A DNA stretch of 42,397 nucleotides from Flammeovirgaceae bacterium (lineage in GTDB: Bacteria; Bacteroidota; Bacteroidia; Cytophagales; Cyclobacteriaceae). The translations under genes were made by a program, and so were the position numbers. Under the pieces are notes generated by a model. That model worked only from the letters and a program-made list of their open reading frames with translations, was not told the DNA's origin and made no database searches. Below, piece after piece: positions 1-9,286 of this stretch. Within the stretch, counting starts at the first letter, position 1, and every line of letters begins with the position of its first letter. Location: NCBI GenBank assembly GCA_021300095.1, contig JAJTHV010000189.1, forward strand, positions 1-42,397. Reading direction: 5' to 3'.

Positions 1-2
1 AT

Positions 3-392
3 GTGTTGCGCGCGGTTAATACGTACGCACCCAATTATGGATTTAATGGCTATCAGGAAACAACGGCTGATCAGTTTATCCACGAGGGAGAGGTCATTTC
101 CTTCGGAGAAACCACGTGGGATGTTCTCTTTTTGCCAGGCCACGCGCCCGGGCATGTAGGCTTTTACGACAAAAAGGAAGGGGTCATTTTTAGTGGTGAT
201 GTTTTATTCGATGGAAGTATTGGTCGCACGGATTTACCTGGTGGCGATTATGATACGCTGATACAAAGTATACGCGAAAAGATGTTTGCCTTGCCCAACG
301 AAGTAATTGTTTATTGTGGTCATGGAGCCACCACCACCATTGGCAAAGAAAAACAGTCCAATCCCTACTGCGGGGTGCACGCAATGATGTAA
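3..392 (+). CDS. MBL-fold metallo-hydrolase, glyoxalase II-like (3' part)
   Basis: The frame is open at the left window edge, so the N-terminal half, including the HxHxDH zinc motif, lies outside. The visible 129 residues hold the second half of a metallo-beta-lactamase fold. They include LPGHAPGHVGF, with a metal-binding His, VIFSGDVLF, with the bridging Asp, and VYCGHG, with the last metal His. This spacing is typical of the small (about 210 aa) glyoxalase II-like hydrolases that are common in Bacteroidota. The family hydrolyses thioesters or related substrates using two metal ions in the cytoplasm, but the exact substrate cannot be inferred. The stop codon is followed 30 bp later by pssA on the same strand, so the two could be cotranscribed. 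Confidence 0.88.
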   Translation: MLRAVNTYAPNYGFNGYQETTADQFIHEGEVISFGETTWDVLFLPGHAPGHVGFYDKKEGVIFSGDVLFDGSIGRTDLPGGDYDTLIQSIREKMFALPNEVIVYCGHGATTTIGKEKQSNPYCGVHAMM

Positions 393-422
393 GTTTGTTG
401 TCGTCCCATTTTGATAGCTATC

Positions 423-1112
423 ATGAATTTAAAGAGACACGTTCCCAATTTTCTCACTTGCTGTAATCTGGTTTGCGGCTGTTTTGGAATTGTATTTTGC
501 CTGGAAGGAAGAGCCATGCCTGCCGCCTATTTTGTATGGGCTGCCGCAGTATTTGATTTTTTCGATGGCTTCGCGGCACGGATGCTGAAAGTAAGTTCTC
601 CGATTGGCAAAGAACTCGATTCATTGGCAGACATGGTCAGTTTCGGATTGTTACCCTCTCTTGTCATGTATAAGATGTTGATGGGTGTAAGCAACAGCAA
701 TTGGGTTCCATTTGTAGCCTTTTTAATTGCCGTTGGTGCGGCTCTTCGCCTAGCCATTTTTAATGTAGACGAAACTCAGAGCGATTCTTTCAAAGGACTA
801 AACACACCTTCCAATACATTATTTATCACCTCATTGCCCCTGTTAGGCAGCAGCCTGAGTACATGGGTACAAACCGAGTGGGTATTATTGGGAATTACCA
901 TTATTTTTTCTTGGTTGATGGTTTCACCCATTCGCTTTTTTGCATTTAAATTCAAGAACTTTAGCTGGGGAGATAACAAAATACGGTTTACCTTTCTTGC
1001 CGCATCTGTATTGTTGTTGGTGATCTTTCAGGTAAGCGCCATTCCCTTTATTATACTATTATACATCGCCTCATCGTTATTGGATGGCCTTGTTGGATTC
1101 GAAAAGAAATAA
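423..1112 (+). CDS. pssA: CDP-diacylglycerol-serine O-phosphatidyltransferase
   Basis: This is an integral membrane enzyme that joins CDP-diacylglycerol and L-serine to make phosphatidylserine, the precursor of phosphatidylethanolamine. The CDP-alcohol phosphotransferase signature is complete. DFFDGFAAR is followed after eight residues by G, then three residues and D, then three residues and D (about residues 45-70), giving all the metal-binding aspartates. Several hydrophobic helices follow. I use the ATG at 423 because MNLKRHVPNFLTCCN matches how the family begins. A TTG four codons upstream (411) is in frame but less likely. The 3' end overlaps the first possible start of porU, which suggests translational coupling. 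Confidence 0.9.
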   Translation: MNLKRHVPNFLTCCNLVCGCFGIVFCLEGRAMPAAYFVWAAAVFDFFDGFAARMLKVSSPIGKELDSLADMVSFGLLPSLVMYKMLMGVSNSNWVPFVAFLIAVGAALRLAIFNVDETQSDSFKGLNTPSNTLFITSLPLLGSSLSTWVQTEWVLLGITIIFSWLMVSPIRFFAFKFKNFSWGDNKIRFTFLAASVLLLVIFQVSAIPFIILLYIASSLLDGLVGFEKK

Positions 1113-4100
1113 CGTGAAAATCGGTAGTACAATATTTGGTTGCATGCTCATCTTTTGCCTGGGGATCAAAACCTTGGCCCAGAACAATTCTGTGCTATCC
1201 ACCGGCACATGGGCGAAAGTATCGGTTTCCGGAGACGGAGTCTACAAACTCAATACGGATTTTTTACGAAAAGCCGGATTCAATACGGATCAACTAGATC
1301 CTCGCAACATAAAAATTTTCAGTGGTTACAACAGTATGCTGCCACAGCCCAACAGCAAACCACGCCCACAAGATCTGGTCGAAACTGCGATCTTCATCTC
1401 CGGTGAAAGCGATGGAAAATGGAATGGCGAAGATTTTATTTTATTCTACGCACAAGGGCCCGATGCCTATTCTTTCAATCCCCAACGTGAAATTTTCAAG
1501 TACGAAAACAATTTATTCACCGATAAGAATTTTTATTACATCACTGTAGGTACTACCTCCGGCAAGCGTATTACTAACAGCGAAAATGTAAATGGCACTT
1601 TTCCGCTCATTCAGCAGTTTGATGATTTTTCTTTCTTTGAATCAGAGAAATACAATGTTTTAAAATCAGGACGCCAGTGGTTTGGCGAGCAGTTCGATAC
1701 CAATACGGAGGCCATTGTGCGATTTGAAATTTCCGGAATTGTGCCCAATACAAATGTGCGCTTGATCAGTCATGTCATGGCGCAATCCATCAGCGATTGT
1801 TCCTTTAAAGTTAGTTACAATGGCGTGGCCGCCATCGATCAGTCTATCAGCGCCATTCCAAATACACAGTATGGCATCAAAGGAAAAATAAAAGCGGATA
1901 CAGTGACTCTGAATTCAACTACCATAAAAGCTGCCCTGCAAAATACACAAGACATCAAGTATCAATTTACCCGGGGAACTACCCCAGGCCTATCCATTGG
2001 CTACCTTGACTTCTTACTTTTCAGTTATAAGCGCCAACTGCAATTGTATGGATCACAAACAGGATTCATTTCAGGCGAGAGTTTGAATCAGCCGACTTCC
2101 ACTTTTGTAATTTCATCAGCCGACTCAAAATCACTTGTTTGGGATGTAACCGATCCTGTATCCTCAAAAGTGCAAACGGCCTCGCTGACAGGTACCCAGC
2201 TTCGATTTTCAACAGCAACAGGTAATCTTAAAAAATTTATAGTATTCAATCCAGATAAGATTGAATTTCCAGCTTTAGAAGGAAATGTTGCCAACCAAAA
2301 TCTTCAGGCGCTGCCAACCACTTCGTTACTCATTATCACACATCCTCTATTTAAAAGCGAAGCCGATCGCCTAGCTGCGCACCGTCAATCACACACCGGA
2401 ATTACAGTTTCGGTCGTAACAACCGAACAAGTTTATAATGAGTTTTCAGCAGGCAAACCTGACTTTACAGCTCTGCGCGATTTCATTCGGTATCAATACA
2501 AAAAGTCAGGCTCCCAACTACAGAATGTGCTTTTGTTTGGGCGCGGATCATACGACTATCAAAATCGGGTGCTGGGCAATACGAACTATGTGCCCGTATA
2601 TGAATCCATGAACTCATTGAGTCCGCTGGAGACGTATTCATCCGATGATTATTTCGTACTCTTGGAAGATCACGAAGGTGCATGGGAAGAAAATCCGGCT
2701 GTGAATAGCACCATCGACATCGGCATTGGCCGTCTGCCGGTAAAAAAAGTGGAAGAAGCGAAAGTGGTTGTGGACAAATTGATTCAATACGACACCGACC
2801 CAAAAGCAAAAGGTGCCTGGAGAAAAAATATTTTGTTCGTTGCCGATGATGGTAATGGCGTGCTTCACCAATCGCAGGCCGATGCGTTAGCTACTACCAT
2901 TGATCAGATATATGGTTCTTTTGAAGCACGCAGGATGTTCCTCGGTTCTTATCAGCAGATCACCAATCCTTCCGGCCAATATAGCCCCGAGGCTACCAAA
3001 GCTTTGAATATGGCTATGCAAGACGGATACGGGATCGTTAACTATACAGGACATGGATCTGAAAAGATTTGGATGCAAGAACAAGTGCTAACGGAAAGCA
3101 CTGTTTTAGAATCAACCAACGGCCCGCGCTATCCGCTCTTCGTAACAGCTACTTGTGAGTTTGGAAGAAATGACGATCCGTTTATCACGTCTACAGCGGA
3201 ACGGATTTTAACGACACCCAAAGGAGGAGGCATTGGTTTGGTATCGACTGCACGCCCGGTAAATTCGTTCACCAATTTCAATCTTAATAATGCCTTTTAC
3301 AATGCATTGTTTAAGCAAGTAAATGGTCGCTACCGCGACTTGGGCAGTGTTTTCAAAGACACCAAAAACAACAGCATATTCGGAACGGCTAATCGCAATT
3401 TTGCATTGCTCGGAGATCCTTCACTCTCTCTATTTGGTGAGGTTCAAAATGTGGTGATTAAAAGTATTTCCACATCCAATAATGCAAGCAATCTCCAGCC
3501 GCTTACCGAGATTACATTGACGGGAGAAGTGCAAAAAAACGAAACTGTTTCTTCTTCCTTTACGGGAAATGTAAATGTGGTTTTACTCGATCAGCCTCAA
3601 AACCTTACAACGATTGACGATCCTGAAGAAAATGCAAATCCGCCCGCTCCGGCCTATGCTTATCAAGAAAGATCCAACAAACTTTTTGATGGCAATGCAA
3701 CAGTTACCAATGGCACTTTTCAAATAAAATTCACATTAACAAAAAATGTAAATGTGCTTCCCGGAAAAGGTAAGTTCAGTTTTTATGCGAAGTCCAACCA
3801 GGACGAAAACGCACTCGGCTATTCCACCACATTTAATGTGGGCGGACCTGAAGCACCGGCAGGAACGGATACCACACCTCCGGAAGTTCGCTTATTCCTT
3901 GGCGACACTACGTTTCTTGCCGGAGGTATCGCAGCTGCTAATACTAAATTAGTTGCCATACTAAATGATGTAAGTGGAATAAACATTTCATCCATTGATC
4001 CTCAACATTCAATGAAAGCAGTACTTGATGGAACGCAGGAGTTTATCGTTAATAATTACTATCAAACATTTAACGACAATACAACCAAAGGACTGGTTGT

Positions 4101-4527
4101 ATTCCCGATCAATGGTCTTGCAAAAGGCAAACACACATTGTCTTTGTCCGCCTCAGATAGTTATAATAACCGAACCGAAAAGCAAGTTGATTTTGTAGTG
4201 AGTGAGGGTAATGGCATTGAAGTGAATCAACTCGCCAACTATCCTAATCCGGTCGATTCTAAAACGAATTTCTGGTTTACGCACAATCGACCGGGAGAAG
4301 ATCTGGAGGCAACGCTTGTCATCTATAATCTGACCGGTCAGGTGGTGCTGAGTCAGAACTACACCATTTCTGAAAGTCAATATTTAGTTACATTGCCTGA
4401 ATGGGAGATCGATAATGCTGAAGGAAGAAAACCCGGCCCCGGATTATACATTGCACGCCTATTTGTTCGTTCCTTGCTGGATGGCTCAAATAATGAGAAA
4501 AATGCCAAGTTTATTTTAACGAATTAG
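1084..4527 (+). CDS. porU: Type IX secretion system sortase PorU (gingipain-like C25 protease)
   Basis: PorU is the cell-surface cysteine protease of the type IX secretion system. It cleaves the C-terminal signal from type A cargo and transfers the cargo to its surface anchor. The protein has 1147 residues, a normal length. A signal peptide is visible (MLIFCLGIKTLAQ, about residues 21-33). The peptidase C25 domain occupies roughly residues 410-770. The catalytic His is in TGHG (H657) and the catalytic Cys in TATCEFG (C691). The last 90 residues form a FlgD/CTD-like beta domain (NYPNPVDSKTNF). The ATG at 1084 overlaps pssA by 29 bp. A GTG at 1114, one base after the pssA stop, would begin MKIGSTIFG and is an attractive alternative start. 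porV follows 26 bp later. Confidence 0.93.
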   Translation: MALLDSKRNNVKIGSTIFGCMLIFCLGIKTLAQNNSVLSTGTWAKVSVSGDGVYKLNTDFLRKAGFNTDQLDPRNIKIFSGYNSMLPQPNSKPRPQDLVETAIFISGESDGKWNGEDFILFYAQGPDAYSFNPQREIFKYENNLFTDKNFYYITVGTTSGKRITNSENVNGTFPLIQQFDDFSFFESEKYNVLKSGRQWFGEQFDTNTEAIVRFEISGIVPNTNVRLISHVMAQSISDCSFKVSYNGVAAIDQSISAIPNTQYGIKGKIKADTVTLNSTTIKAALQNTQDIKYQFTRGTTPGLSIGYLDFLLFSYKRQLQLYGSQTGFISGESLNQPTSTFVISSADSKSLVWDVTDPVSSKVQTASLTGTQLRFSTATGNLKKFIVFNPDKIEFPALEGNVANQNLQALPTTSLLIITHPLFKSEADRLAAHRQSHTGITVSVVTTEQVYNEFSAGKPDFTALRDFIRYQYKKSGSQLQNVLLFGRGSYDYQNRVLGNTNYVPVYESMNSLSPLETYSSDDYFVLLEDHEGAWEENPAVNSTIDIGIGRLPVKKVEEAKVVVDKLIQYDTDPKAKGAWRKNILFVADDGNGVLHQSQADALATTIDQIYGSFEARRMFLGSYQQITNPSGQYSPEATKALNMAMQDGYGIVNYTGHGSEKIWMQEQVLTESTVLESTNGPRYPLFVTATCEFGRNDDPFITSTAERILTTPKGGGIGLVSTARPVNSFTNFNLNNAFYNALFKQVNGRYRDLGSVFKDTKNNSIFGTANRNFALLGDPSLSLFGEVQNVVIKSISTSNNASNLQPLTEITLTGEVQKNETVSSSFTGNVNVVLLDQPQNLTTIDDPEENANPPAPAYAYQERSNKLFDGNATVTNGTFQIKFTLTKNVNVLPGKGKFSFYAKSNQDENALGYSTTFNVGGPEAPAGTDTTPPEVRLFLGDTTFLAGGIAAANTKLVAILNDVSGINISSIDPQHSMKAVLDGTQEFIVNNYYQTFNDNTTKGLVVFPINGLAKGKHTLSLSASDSYNNRTEKQVDFVVSEGNGIEVNQLANYPNPVDSKTNFWFTHNRPGEDLEATLVIYNLTGQVVLSQNYTISESQYLVTLPEWEIDNAEGRKPGPGLYIARLFVRSLLDGSNNEKNAKFILTN

Positions 4528-4553
4528 TTACCTTTAAAGCGAGAATACTCAGT

Positions 4554-5720
4554 ATGAACAAGTTACGATTTTTGGTATTGATCTCTTCTGCTATCGGCAG
4601 TTTTGCAGCATATAGTCAACCCAGTGGTGGCGGTGGAGTCATCATTGGGCAAGATTTAAATAATAAAAGCATAACCACTGCAGTGCCCTTTTTGGGAATA
4701 ACTCCAGATTCGCGTGCTGCCGGTATGGGCGATGCAGGTGTAGCCACCTCGCCTGATGCTAATTCTGCCTATTGGAATGCCGCGAAACTGGCATTCATCG
4801 ATCAAGGTTATGGCGGATCGCTTTCCTACACTCCTTGGTTAGGAAAGATCATCAACGATATGCGTTTGGTTCACTTATCAGGATTCTACAAAATCAATCG
4901 CGAAGAAACGGTAGGAGCCAGCTTGAAGTATTTTGATTTGGGTGACATAGAATTGCGTGATGTGAATAACAATCCGAACGGTCGCTACAACCCACGTGAG
5001 ATGGCTTTTGACGTGACTTACTCCCGTCTATTGACCGATCACTTCAGCATTGGTGGATCATTGCGATACATCTATTCCAACTTGGTTGGTTCGTTTCAAG
5101 GTTCAGATGCCGGATCAGCACATTCCGTAGCTGTGGATTTGGGGGTATTCTATACAAAACCCTTCGAGTCAAAAAATGCCACTCTTTCATTAGGCGCAGC
5201 CATCAATAACATTGGAGCAAAAGTTTCTTACACAGATCCCAACAACTCAGATTTCATCCCTACCAACTTGCGCTTAGGAGCTGCTTATAAAATGGATCTC
5301 AATCCTTTGAACAGCTTAACCTTTGCGTTGGACTTCAATAAACTGATGGTGCCCAGCCCTTCGGGAGTGGTTGGCAGCAGTCGCAAAAAGCCATTATTGG
5401 AAGGAATCTTTGGTTCATTCTCTGATGCTCCAGGAGGCTTCAGCGAAGAACTTTCTGAGATTACTATTTCCAGCGGAATCGAATATTGGTATAACAACAC
5501 CTTCGCGGGGCGTTTAGGTTATTTTTATGAGGATCAATCGAAAGGAAACAGAAAATATCTAACTGCCGGTGTTGGTTTTAAGTATGACAAGTTTGTGCTC
5601 GATATAGCTTATTTGATTCCTACTAACAAGCGTGAAAATGCGTTAGCAGAGACCATCCGCTTTAGCATCATGTATGTCTTCCCTACCAAAGCCAAAGAGG
5701 AAGAATCTGTAACCGATTAA
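4554..5720 (+). CDS. porV: Type IX secretion outer-membrane protein PorV (LptO)
   Basis: PorV is a 14-stranded FadL-like outer-membrane barrel. It binds the C-terminal signal of T9SS cargo and shuttles it from the SprA (Sov) translocon to the PorU attachment complex. The sequence starts with a clear signal peptide ending near FAAYSQ (about residue 22). It then shows the family hallmark TAVPFLGITPDSRAAGMGD and the stretch TSPDANSAYWN. The rest is alternating amphipathic beta sequence ending in a hydrophobic strand (IRFSIMYVF). The length of 388 aa is normal. It lies directly behind porU, a common arrangement in Bacteroidota that supports both calls. Confidence 0.94.
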   Translation: MNKLRFLVLISSAIGSFAAYSQPSGGGGVIIGQDLNNKSITTAVPFLGITPDSRAAGMGDAGVATSPDANSAYWNAAKLAFIDQGYGGSLSYTPWLGKIINDMRLVHLSGFYKINREETVGASLKYFDLGDIELRDVNNNPNGRYNPREMAFDVTYSRLLTDHFSIGGSLRYIYSNLVGSFQGSDAGSAHSVAVDLGVFYTKPFESKNATLSLGAAINNIGAKVSYTDPNNSDFIPTNLRLGAAYKMDLNPLNSLTFALDFNKLMVPSPSGVVGSSRKKPLLEGIFGSFSDAPGGFSEELSEITISSGIEYWYNNTFAGRLGYFYEDQSKGNRKYLTAGVGFKYDKFVLDIAYLIPTNKRENALAETIRFSIMYVFPTKAKEEESVTD

Positions 5721-5723
5721 TTC

Positions 5724-6983
5724 GTGCTCGACAGAAAAAGCCCTCCACCTTTCGCAAAAGAATTTTCTTTTGACTTACCCTCACCTATTCGCCTGCAAGT
5801 AGGAAATGGAATTGATCTTCTTTGGGTAAAGGGATCCAAAGACATCATCAAACTCGATTTTATTTTTCAAGCCGGGAAATGGTACGAGCCCAAGCCGGGC
5901 ATTGCCTATTTCACGGCTCATATGTTAGAAAAGGGAACAGCTAATTATTCAGCCGCTCAAATTTCTGAAATCATCGATTACCACGGGGCGCAACTTGAAA
6001 TTTCTGCCGGTGCCGATTTCGTTTCGATCTCGCTATACAGCCTCTCGAAAAATTTGAGATTGATTCTTCCATTGTTGATGGAGCTTCTGCAATCGCCTGT
6101 TTTCCCGTCAGATGAATTGGAATTGCTCTTGTCCATCTATTCACAAAACCTGAAGGTCAATCACCAAAAGACGAGCTTTGTGGCAGGTAAGTTATTGGCC
6201 AAAAGTATTTTCGGAGCCCAACACCCATATGGAAAGTCGGCAGAAGAAAGCGATTTGAAGAATATCTCCCGCGAAGATTTAGTGCACTATCATACTGAGC
6301 GATTTGTTCCGTTCTCCATCTTCTTAACAGGAGATTTATCCAATGAAGAAATGGCCTGGCTTCAGCAATCGCTCGCGCCACTCAAATCTTCTTTCAGAAA
6401 TCAAGCGGTTTCCAAACCTGTAGAATCAGTCGAGACTAAAAAGGTCATTGCAAAAAAAGAAGGAAGTGTGCAGGCTTCACTACGAATGGGTAAAATGTCA
6501 ATTACCAGGGCTGACAATGATTATGCGGGTTTCTTGTTGCTAAATCACATCTTGGGCGGATACTTTGGTTCACGCCTGATGAAAAACATTCGTGAGGAAA
6601 AAGGGCTTACGTACGGAATTTATTCTTCGTTATCGCCTAATCTGCATCATTCATCATTTTCAATTGGTGCGGATGTCAACATTGACAAATGCGATGAGAC
6701 ACTTCGTGAAATTGGAAATGAACTGACACGGTTGCAAAAGGAATTGATTTCGGAAGAAGAATTAGTAGTAGCCAAGAATCATTTTTTAGGAAGCTTGCAA
6801 CTGGAAGTTTCGAATCCGTTCTCTGTAACAGAAAAGTTAAAGACAATTCACTTGTTTGATTTGCCGTCTGATTTTTATGTGCACCTTTTTAATCGTATCG
6901 GGAAAACGCAAGTCAACGATTTACAGATAATGGCTCAAAAGCACTTTGTCTTAGACGATTTTTTTACTGTGCAGGTAGGCTGA
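5724..6983 (+). CDS. M16-family (pitrilysin-like) protein, predicted inactive
   Basis: This 419-residue protein has the two-lobed M16 fold. The N-terminal lobe starts at about residue 20. The C-terminal lobe contains RxxxGLTYGIY, the Arg/Tyr substrate-binding motif, within MKNIREEKGLTYGIYSS. The zinc motif HxxEH, expected in the segment GIAYFTAHMLEKGT (about residues 60-73), reads YxxAH, so the first zinc His and the catalytic Glu are both absent. Known M16 systems often pair an active with an inactive subunit, but no active partner is present in this window. The GTG start lies 3 bp after the porV stop, so it is in the pssA-porU-porV operon. No signal peptide is visible. The fold call is firm and the lack of activity is inferred. 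Confidence 0.85.
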   Translation: MLDRKSPPPFAKEFSFDLPSPIRLQVGNGIDLLWVKGSKDIIKLDFIFQAGKWYEPKPGIAYFTAHMLEKGTANYSAAQISEIIDYHGAQLEISAGADFVSISLYSLSKNLRLILPLLMELLQSPVFPSDELELLLSIYSQNLKVNHQKTSFVAGKLLAKSIFGAQHPYGKSAEESDLKNISREDLVHYHTERFVPFSIFLTGDLSNEEMAWLQQSLAPLKSSFRNQAVSKPVESVETKKVIAKKEGSVQASLRMGKMSITRADNDYAGFLLLNHILGGYFGSRLMKNIREEKGLTYGIYSSLSPNLHHSSFSIGADVNIDKCDETLREIGNELTRLQKELISEEELVVAKNHFLGSLQLEVSNPFSVTEKLKTIHLFDLPSDFYVHLFNRIGKTQVNDLQIMAQKHFVLDDFFTVQVG

Positions 6984-6999
6984 AAAGGAAAGACTTTCG

Positions 7000-7245
7000 C
7001 TAGGATGCCCTCTTGAATACCTCGGTCTCCAACCGATGGATACGGTCACCAAAATCAGCCAACTTCATTACCGATAATCGTAATTCGTTAATACCCAAAT
7101 TAGTTTTTGTCTGCTCATTTTCCAATCGGCCTGTACGAGTATTGAAGTCATCTCGCATACCCTTGATTTCGAGGCGCATTTCATGTACTTCCGCCAGTAA
7201 CTCTGACATTACCTCTATTAACCTTTGTTCATTATTCATGTTCAT
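7000..7245 (-). CDS. Small coiled-coil protein of unknown function
   Basis: This is an 81-residue, highly charged, helical protein. Heptad-like spacing of L/I/M runs from EQRLIEVMSELLAEVHEMRL to the C-terminal RIHRLETEVFK, with no Gly/Pro breaks, which suggests a coiled coil. I start it at the ATG at 7245 (MNMNNEQR); the ATG at 7239 is equally possible. The frame is open 31 codons further upstream to 7338, but that part would overlap the preceding gene and does not look coiled-coil. It is the last gene of a three-gene leftward group behind the lipoprotein. Similar short coiled-coil proteins occur in many Cytophagales genomes, but I know no function. Confidence 0.6.
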   Translation of the reverse strand: MNMNNEQRLIEVMSELLAEVHEMRLEIKGMRDDFNTRTGRLENEQTKTNLGINELRLSVMKLADFGDRIHRLETEVFKRAS

Positions 7246-7303
7246 AAATTTAGTGATTTTTGCTAAAAAATTCACCTCTTCAAAGCCTAGAAGTTCATGT
7301 TGG

Positions 7304-8047
7304 CTAATTTTTCCTAACAACCAAGTTGGTGTTTTCAATTTTACTCAACTCTTTTAATGCATCGCTTTTATAGAGCGTTTCCATTTCAGCTATAGGCTTA
7401 GTTTCCTTTGGCGTATAATTGATGTAATCACTAAAACGCACGCCATCGACTACACGGGGATTTATCGATTTACGAAAACGACAATCGGCTTTGCCATCCT
7501 CTTGAAATGAGTAGGCCAAGTACCCAATCGTGTAGTCTGATTTGTCAATCCAATAGATAAAAGTATCCTCAAAATCTTCTCCGCCTCCATCTTGCTGAAA
7601 AGTAATCTCGATTTTATAGTAGGGATTACCTTGCAACTCTGTTTCGCCTAACCATTTTTTCTTGACCGATGGATCATTCAAACCATAAGGCAGCAAAGCG
7701 AAATACAATACCGAATTAACAGAAGCAGTGTATTTTACTTTCATCGTGTCAGGCACTTCTACCAATGTGTCGTTGATTGTTCTGCGAAAGCCTTCATTGT
7801 TGACAAAATCATGAATCAGTTGCGTAGAGTCTTTGTCGTTTTTGAAAATTCGTTCATACGAAAATTTTCCACCCTTGCGATTAGCAACATAATGTCTTCC
7901 CCTAAAATCAAATTCGATGGTAGAGTTCAAATACAATTCACCCCCTGCTGCTGCAATTGCCTTATCTACGATTTGCTGTGGGTTGTTTTGGTTACAACTG
8001 ATTAGCAGCAAGCAACTACCTATCACTACCAAAAGTGCTTTATTCAT
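7304..8047 (-). CDS. Putative lipoprotein, DUF6503-like
   Basis: This is a 247-residue predicted lipoprotein. The N-terminus MNKALLVVIGSCLLLISC ends in a lipobox, with the lipidated Cys at about residue 18. It is followed by QQIVDKAIAAAGGELYL, a motif seen at the start of LolA/LppX-like beta-shell outer-membrane lipoproteins. Many beta strands follow (GNPYYKIEITFQQ, DTFIYWIDKSDYTIGYLAY). The family resembles Bacteroidota proteins annotated as DUF6503. I start it at the ATG at 8047 because this places the signal peptide at the N-terminus and leaves one base after the upstream stop. An in-frame extension to 8107 lies inside the upstream gene and is rejected. Its role may be envelope lipid or lipoprotein handling, but this is a weak inference. 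Confidence 0.75.
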   Translation of the reverse strand: MNKALLVVIGSCLLLISCNQNNPQQIVDKAIAAAGGELYLNSTIEFDFRGRHYVANRKGGKFSYERIFKNDKDSTQLIHDFVNNEGFRRTINDTLVEVPDTMKVKYTASVNSVLYFALLPYGLNDPSVKKKWLGETELQGNPYYKIEITFQQDGGGEDFEDTFIYWIDKSDYTIGYLAYSFQEDGKADCRFRKSINPRVVDGVRFSDYINYTPKETKPIAEMETLYKSDALKELSKIENTNLVVRKN

Positions 8048-8048
8048 A

Positions 8049-9209
8049 TCAAATGATTTTTGCCAATGCGTTGATATATCGTTCCGGCAATTCGCCTTTA
8101 GATGCAATCAAATAATCGTTGTAACTACACGGCACCATAGTATTGCGTAAATAGCGCGCTCCCGGTTTGTGATGCGTAATCTCCATCCACCACTTTTCTG
8201 TCACCTTACTTTTGTAGAAGGTGATTGTCTCCGGCTCGGTGGGCATTGATACCACATATTTTAAAAAATCGTTACTCTTAAAACTGGATTCTCCCTTGCG
8301 GTGATAATAGCCTTCAATGAAATACCAGATCATAGTCGCAACAACCGATGCAGTTTTTTTATGTGCATCATCGAAAGCGGGATTGTATTCATAAAAACCA
8401 GCAGAGCTTAGCTTCTCATTCATGCCGGCATACCAGCAAAGCTGACACGCTTCTTCGCCTGTCAAACCAAACGGTTGGGCGTTGGCATTGCCGGGAGCAT
8501 CTGCAGATTTGATGGCTGTAATATCAAAAGAAAGTAAGTCTGCATTGCGAATGGCTGGCTCCATCTCCGTGAGGTTGGTTCGCATCTGCCCAATTCGAAA
8601 TGCCTCAAAATAGAGTTTTTCAAGAATAGCCGAAGCCAATGGATCGATCAGATAAGTTTGGTGTGCTAGGTGTGTGTAGCTGAGCAAATAATTGGGCTCA
8701 TGCAAAAGTATCTTATGAATATGTTGTTTGGCCGGTGGATTCTCTTTGGCATCTTCTAAATCTAAAAACGCATCGATGTTGAGCAAGCTGATTAACTTCT
8801 CCAATTCCTCGTAGCCACGGTATTGTCCGTAATCCAGATCGTGTGAACCACCCAATAAAATTGGCATAACATTATTCTCCAACAAAATCCGGCACACTTC
8901 GCTGATGCGGACGTAGGTCTCGTCTAAATCAATGCCGGTATTTAGATTGCCGAGGTCGATGATGCGATAGTTGCCGGTTCCTTTTTTAAGGCGATACAAT
9001 TTCTTGCGAATCTCATCGGGTGCTTGGGCGCAACCTTGATTGTTGAATGCGCCTCGTTCTTCCTGAATCCCAAATAGGGCAATATGTGCCCCTTTCAATT
9101 CAGGCATCTTCTCACCATACACTTTGATGTTTTTAAAGAAAGAATTAGAAGGATATGAATCGGAATAGATCGATTCAGCAACAGGAGAAAAGAGAATGGT
9201 TAGATCCAT
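8049..9209 (-). CDS. Arginase/ureohydrolase-fold protein with altered metal site
   Basis: This 386-residue protein carries the arginase/agmatinase/formimidoylglutamase fold. GGSHD stands for the usual GGDHS (first metal motif) and SFDITAIKSADAPG for the usual SxDxDxxDP. IDAFLDLED occupies the place of DAHxD, without the His. Bacteroidota homologues are often labelled formimidoylglutamase. At least two metal ligands differ from the classical set, so catalysis on guanidino substrates is uncertain. I chose the ATG at 9209 (MDLTILFSPVAES) because a strong promoter (9228-9258) places the transcript start about 12 bp upstream. A longer frame to 9287 would begin upstream of that promoter. It is the first gene of the leftward trio with the lipoprotein and the coiled-coil protein. 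Confidence 0.78.
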   Translation of the reverse strand: MDLTILFSPVAESIYSDSYPSNSFFKNIKVYGEKMPELKGAHIALFGIQEERGAFNNQGCAQAPDEIRKKLYRLKKGTGNYRIIDLGNLNTGIDLDETYVRISEVCRILLENNVMPILLGGSHDLDYGQYRGYEELEKLISLLNIDAFLDLEDAKENPPAKQHIHKILLHEPNYLLSYTHLAHQTYLIDPLASAILEKLYFEAFRIGQMRTNLTEMEPAIRNADLLSFDITAIKSADAPGNANAQPFGLTGEEACQLCWYAGMNEKLSSAGFYEYNPAFDDAHKKTASVVATMIWYFIEGYYHRKGESSFKSNDFLKYVVSMPTEPETITFYKSKVTEKWWMEITHHKPGARYLRNTMVPCSYNDYLIASKGELPERYINALAKII

Positions 9210-9227
9210 AAGTTTTGTTGGCCTGAA

Positions 9228-9258
9228 CAAAACTATCTTATAAAAAGGGAAATGCCAA
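9228..9258 (-). promoter_or_regulatory. Bacteroidota-type promoter of the arginase-fold gene
   Basis: On the minus strand, TTG (9256-9258), 20 bp and TAGTTTTG (9228-9235) match the Bacteroidota sigma consensus TTG-N(about 20)-TAnnTTTG exactly. The predicted start of transcription, about 9221, lies 12 bp before the ATG at 9209. Confidence 0.7.
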
Positions 9259-9286
9259 CCCTTTCTATGTGATGACATTTCGGTCA

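Noticed and set aside
7013-7357. A 114-codon open frame on the + strand opposite the small coiled-coil gene
   Set aside because: Ser/Phe-rich antisense shadow with no fold pattern, whereas the opposite strand gives a regular coiled coil.
8047-8107. N-terminal extension of the lipoprotein gene to 8107
   Set aside because: The extension lies in the upstream gene and would put residues before the signal peptide; the lipobox start at 8047 is better.
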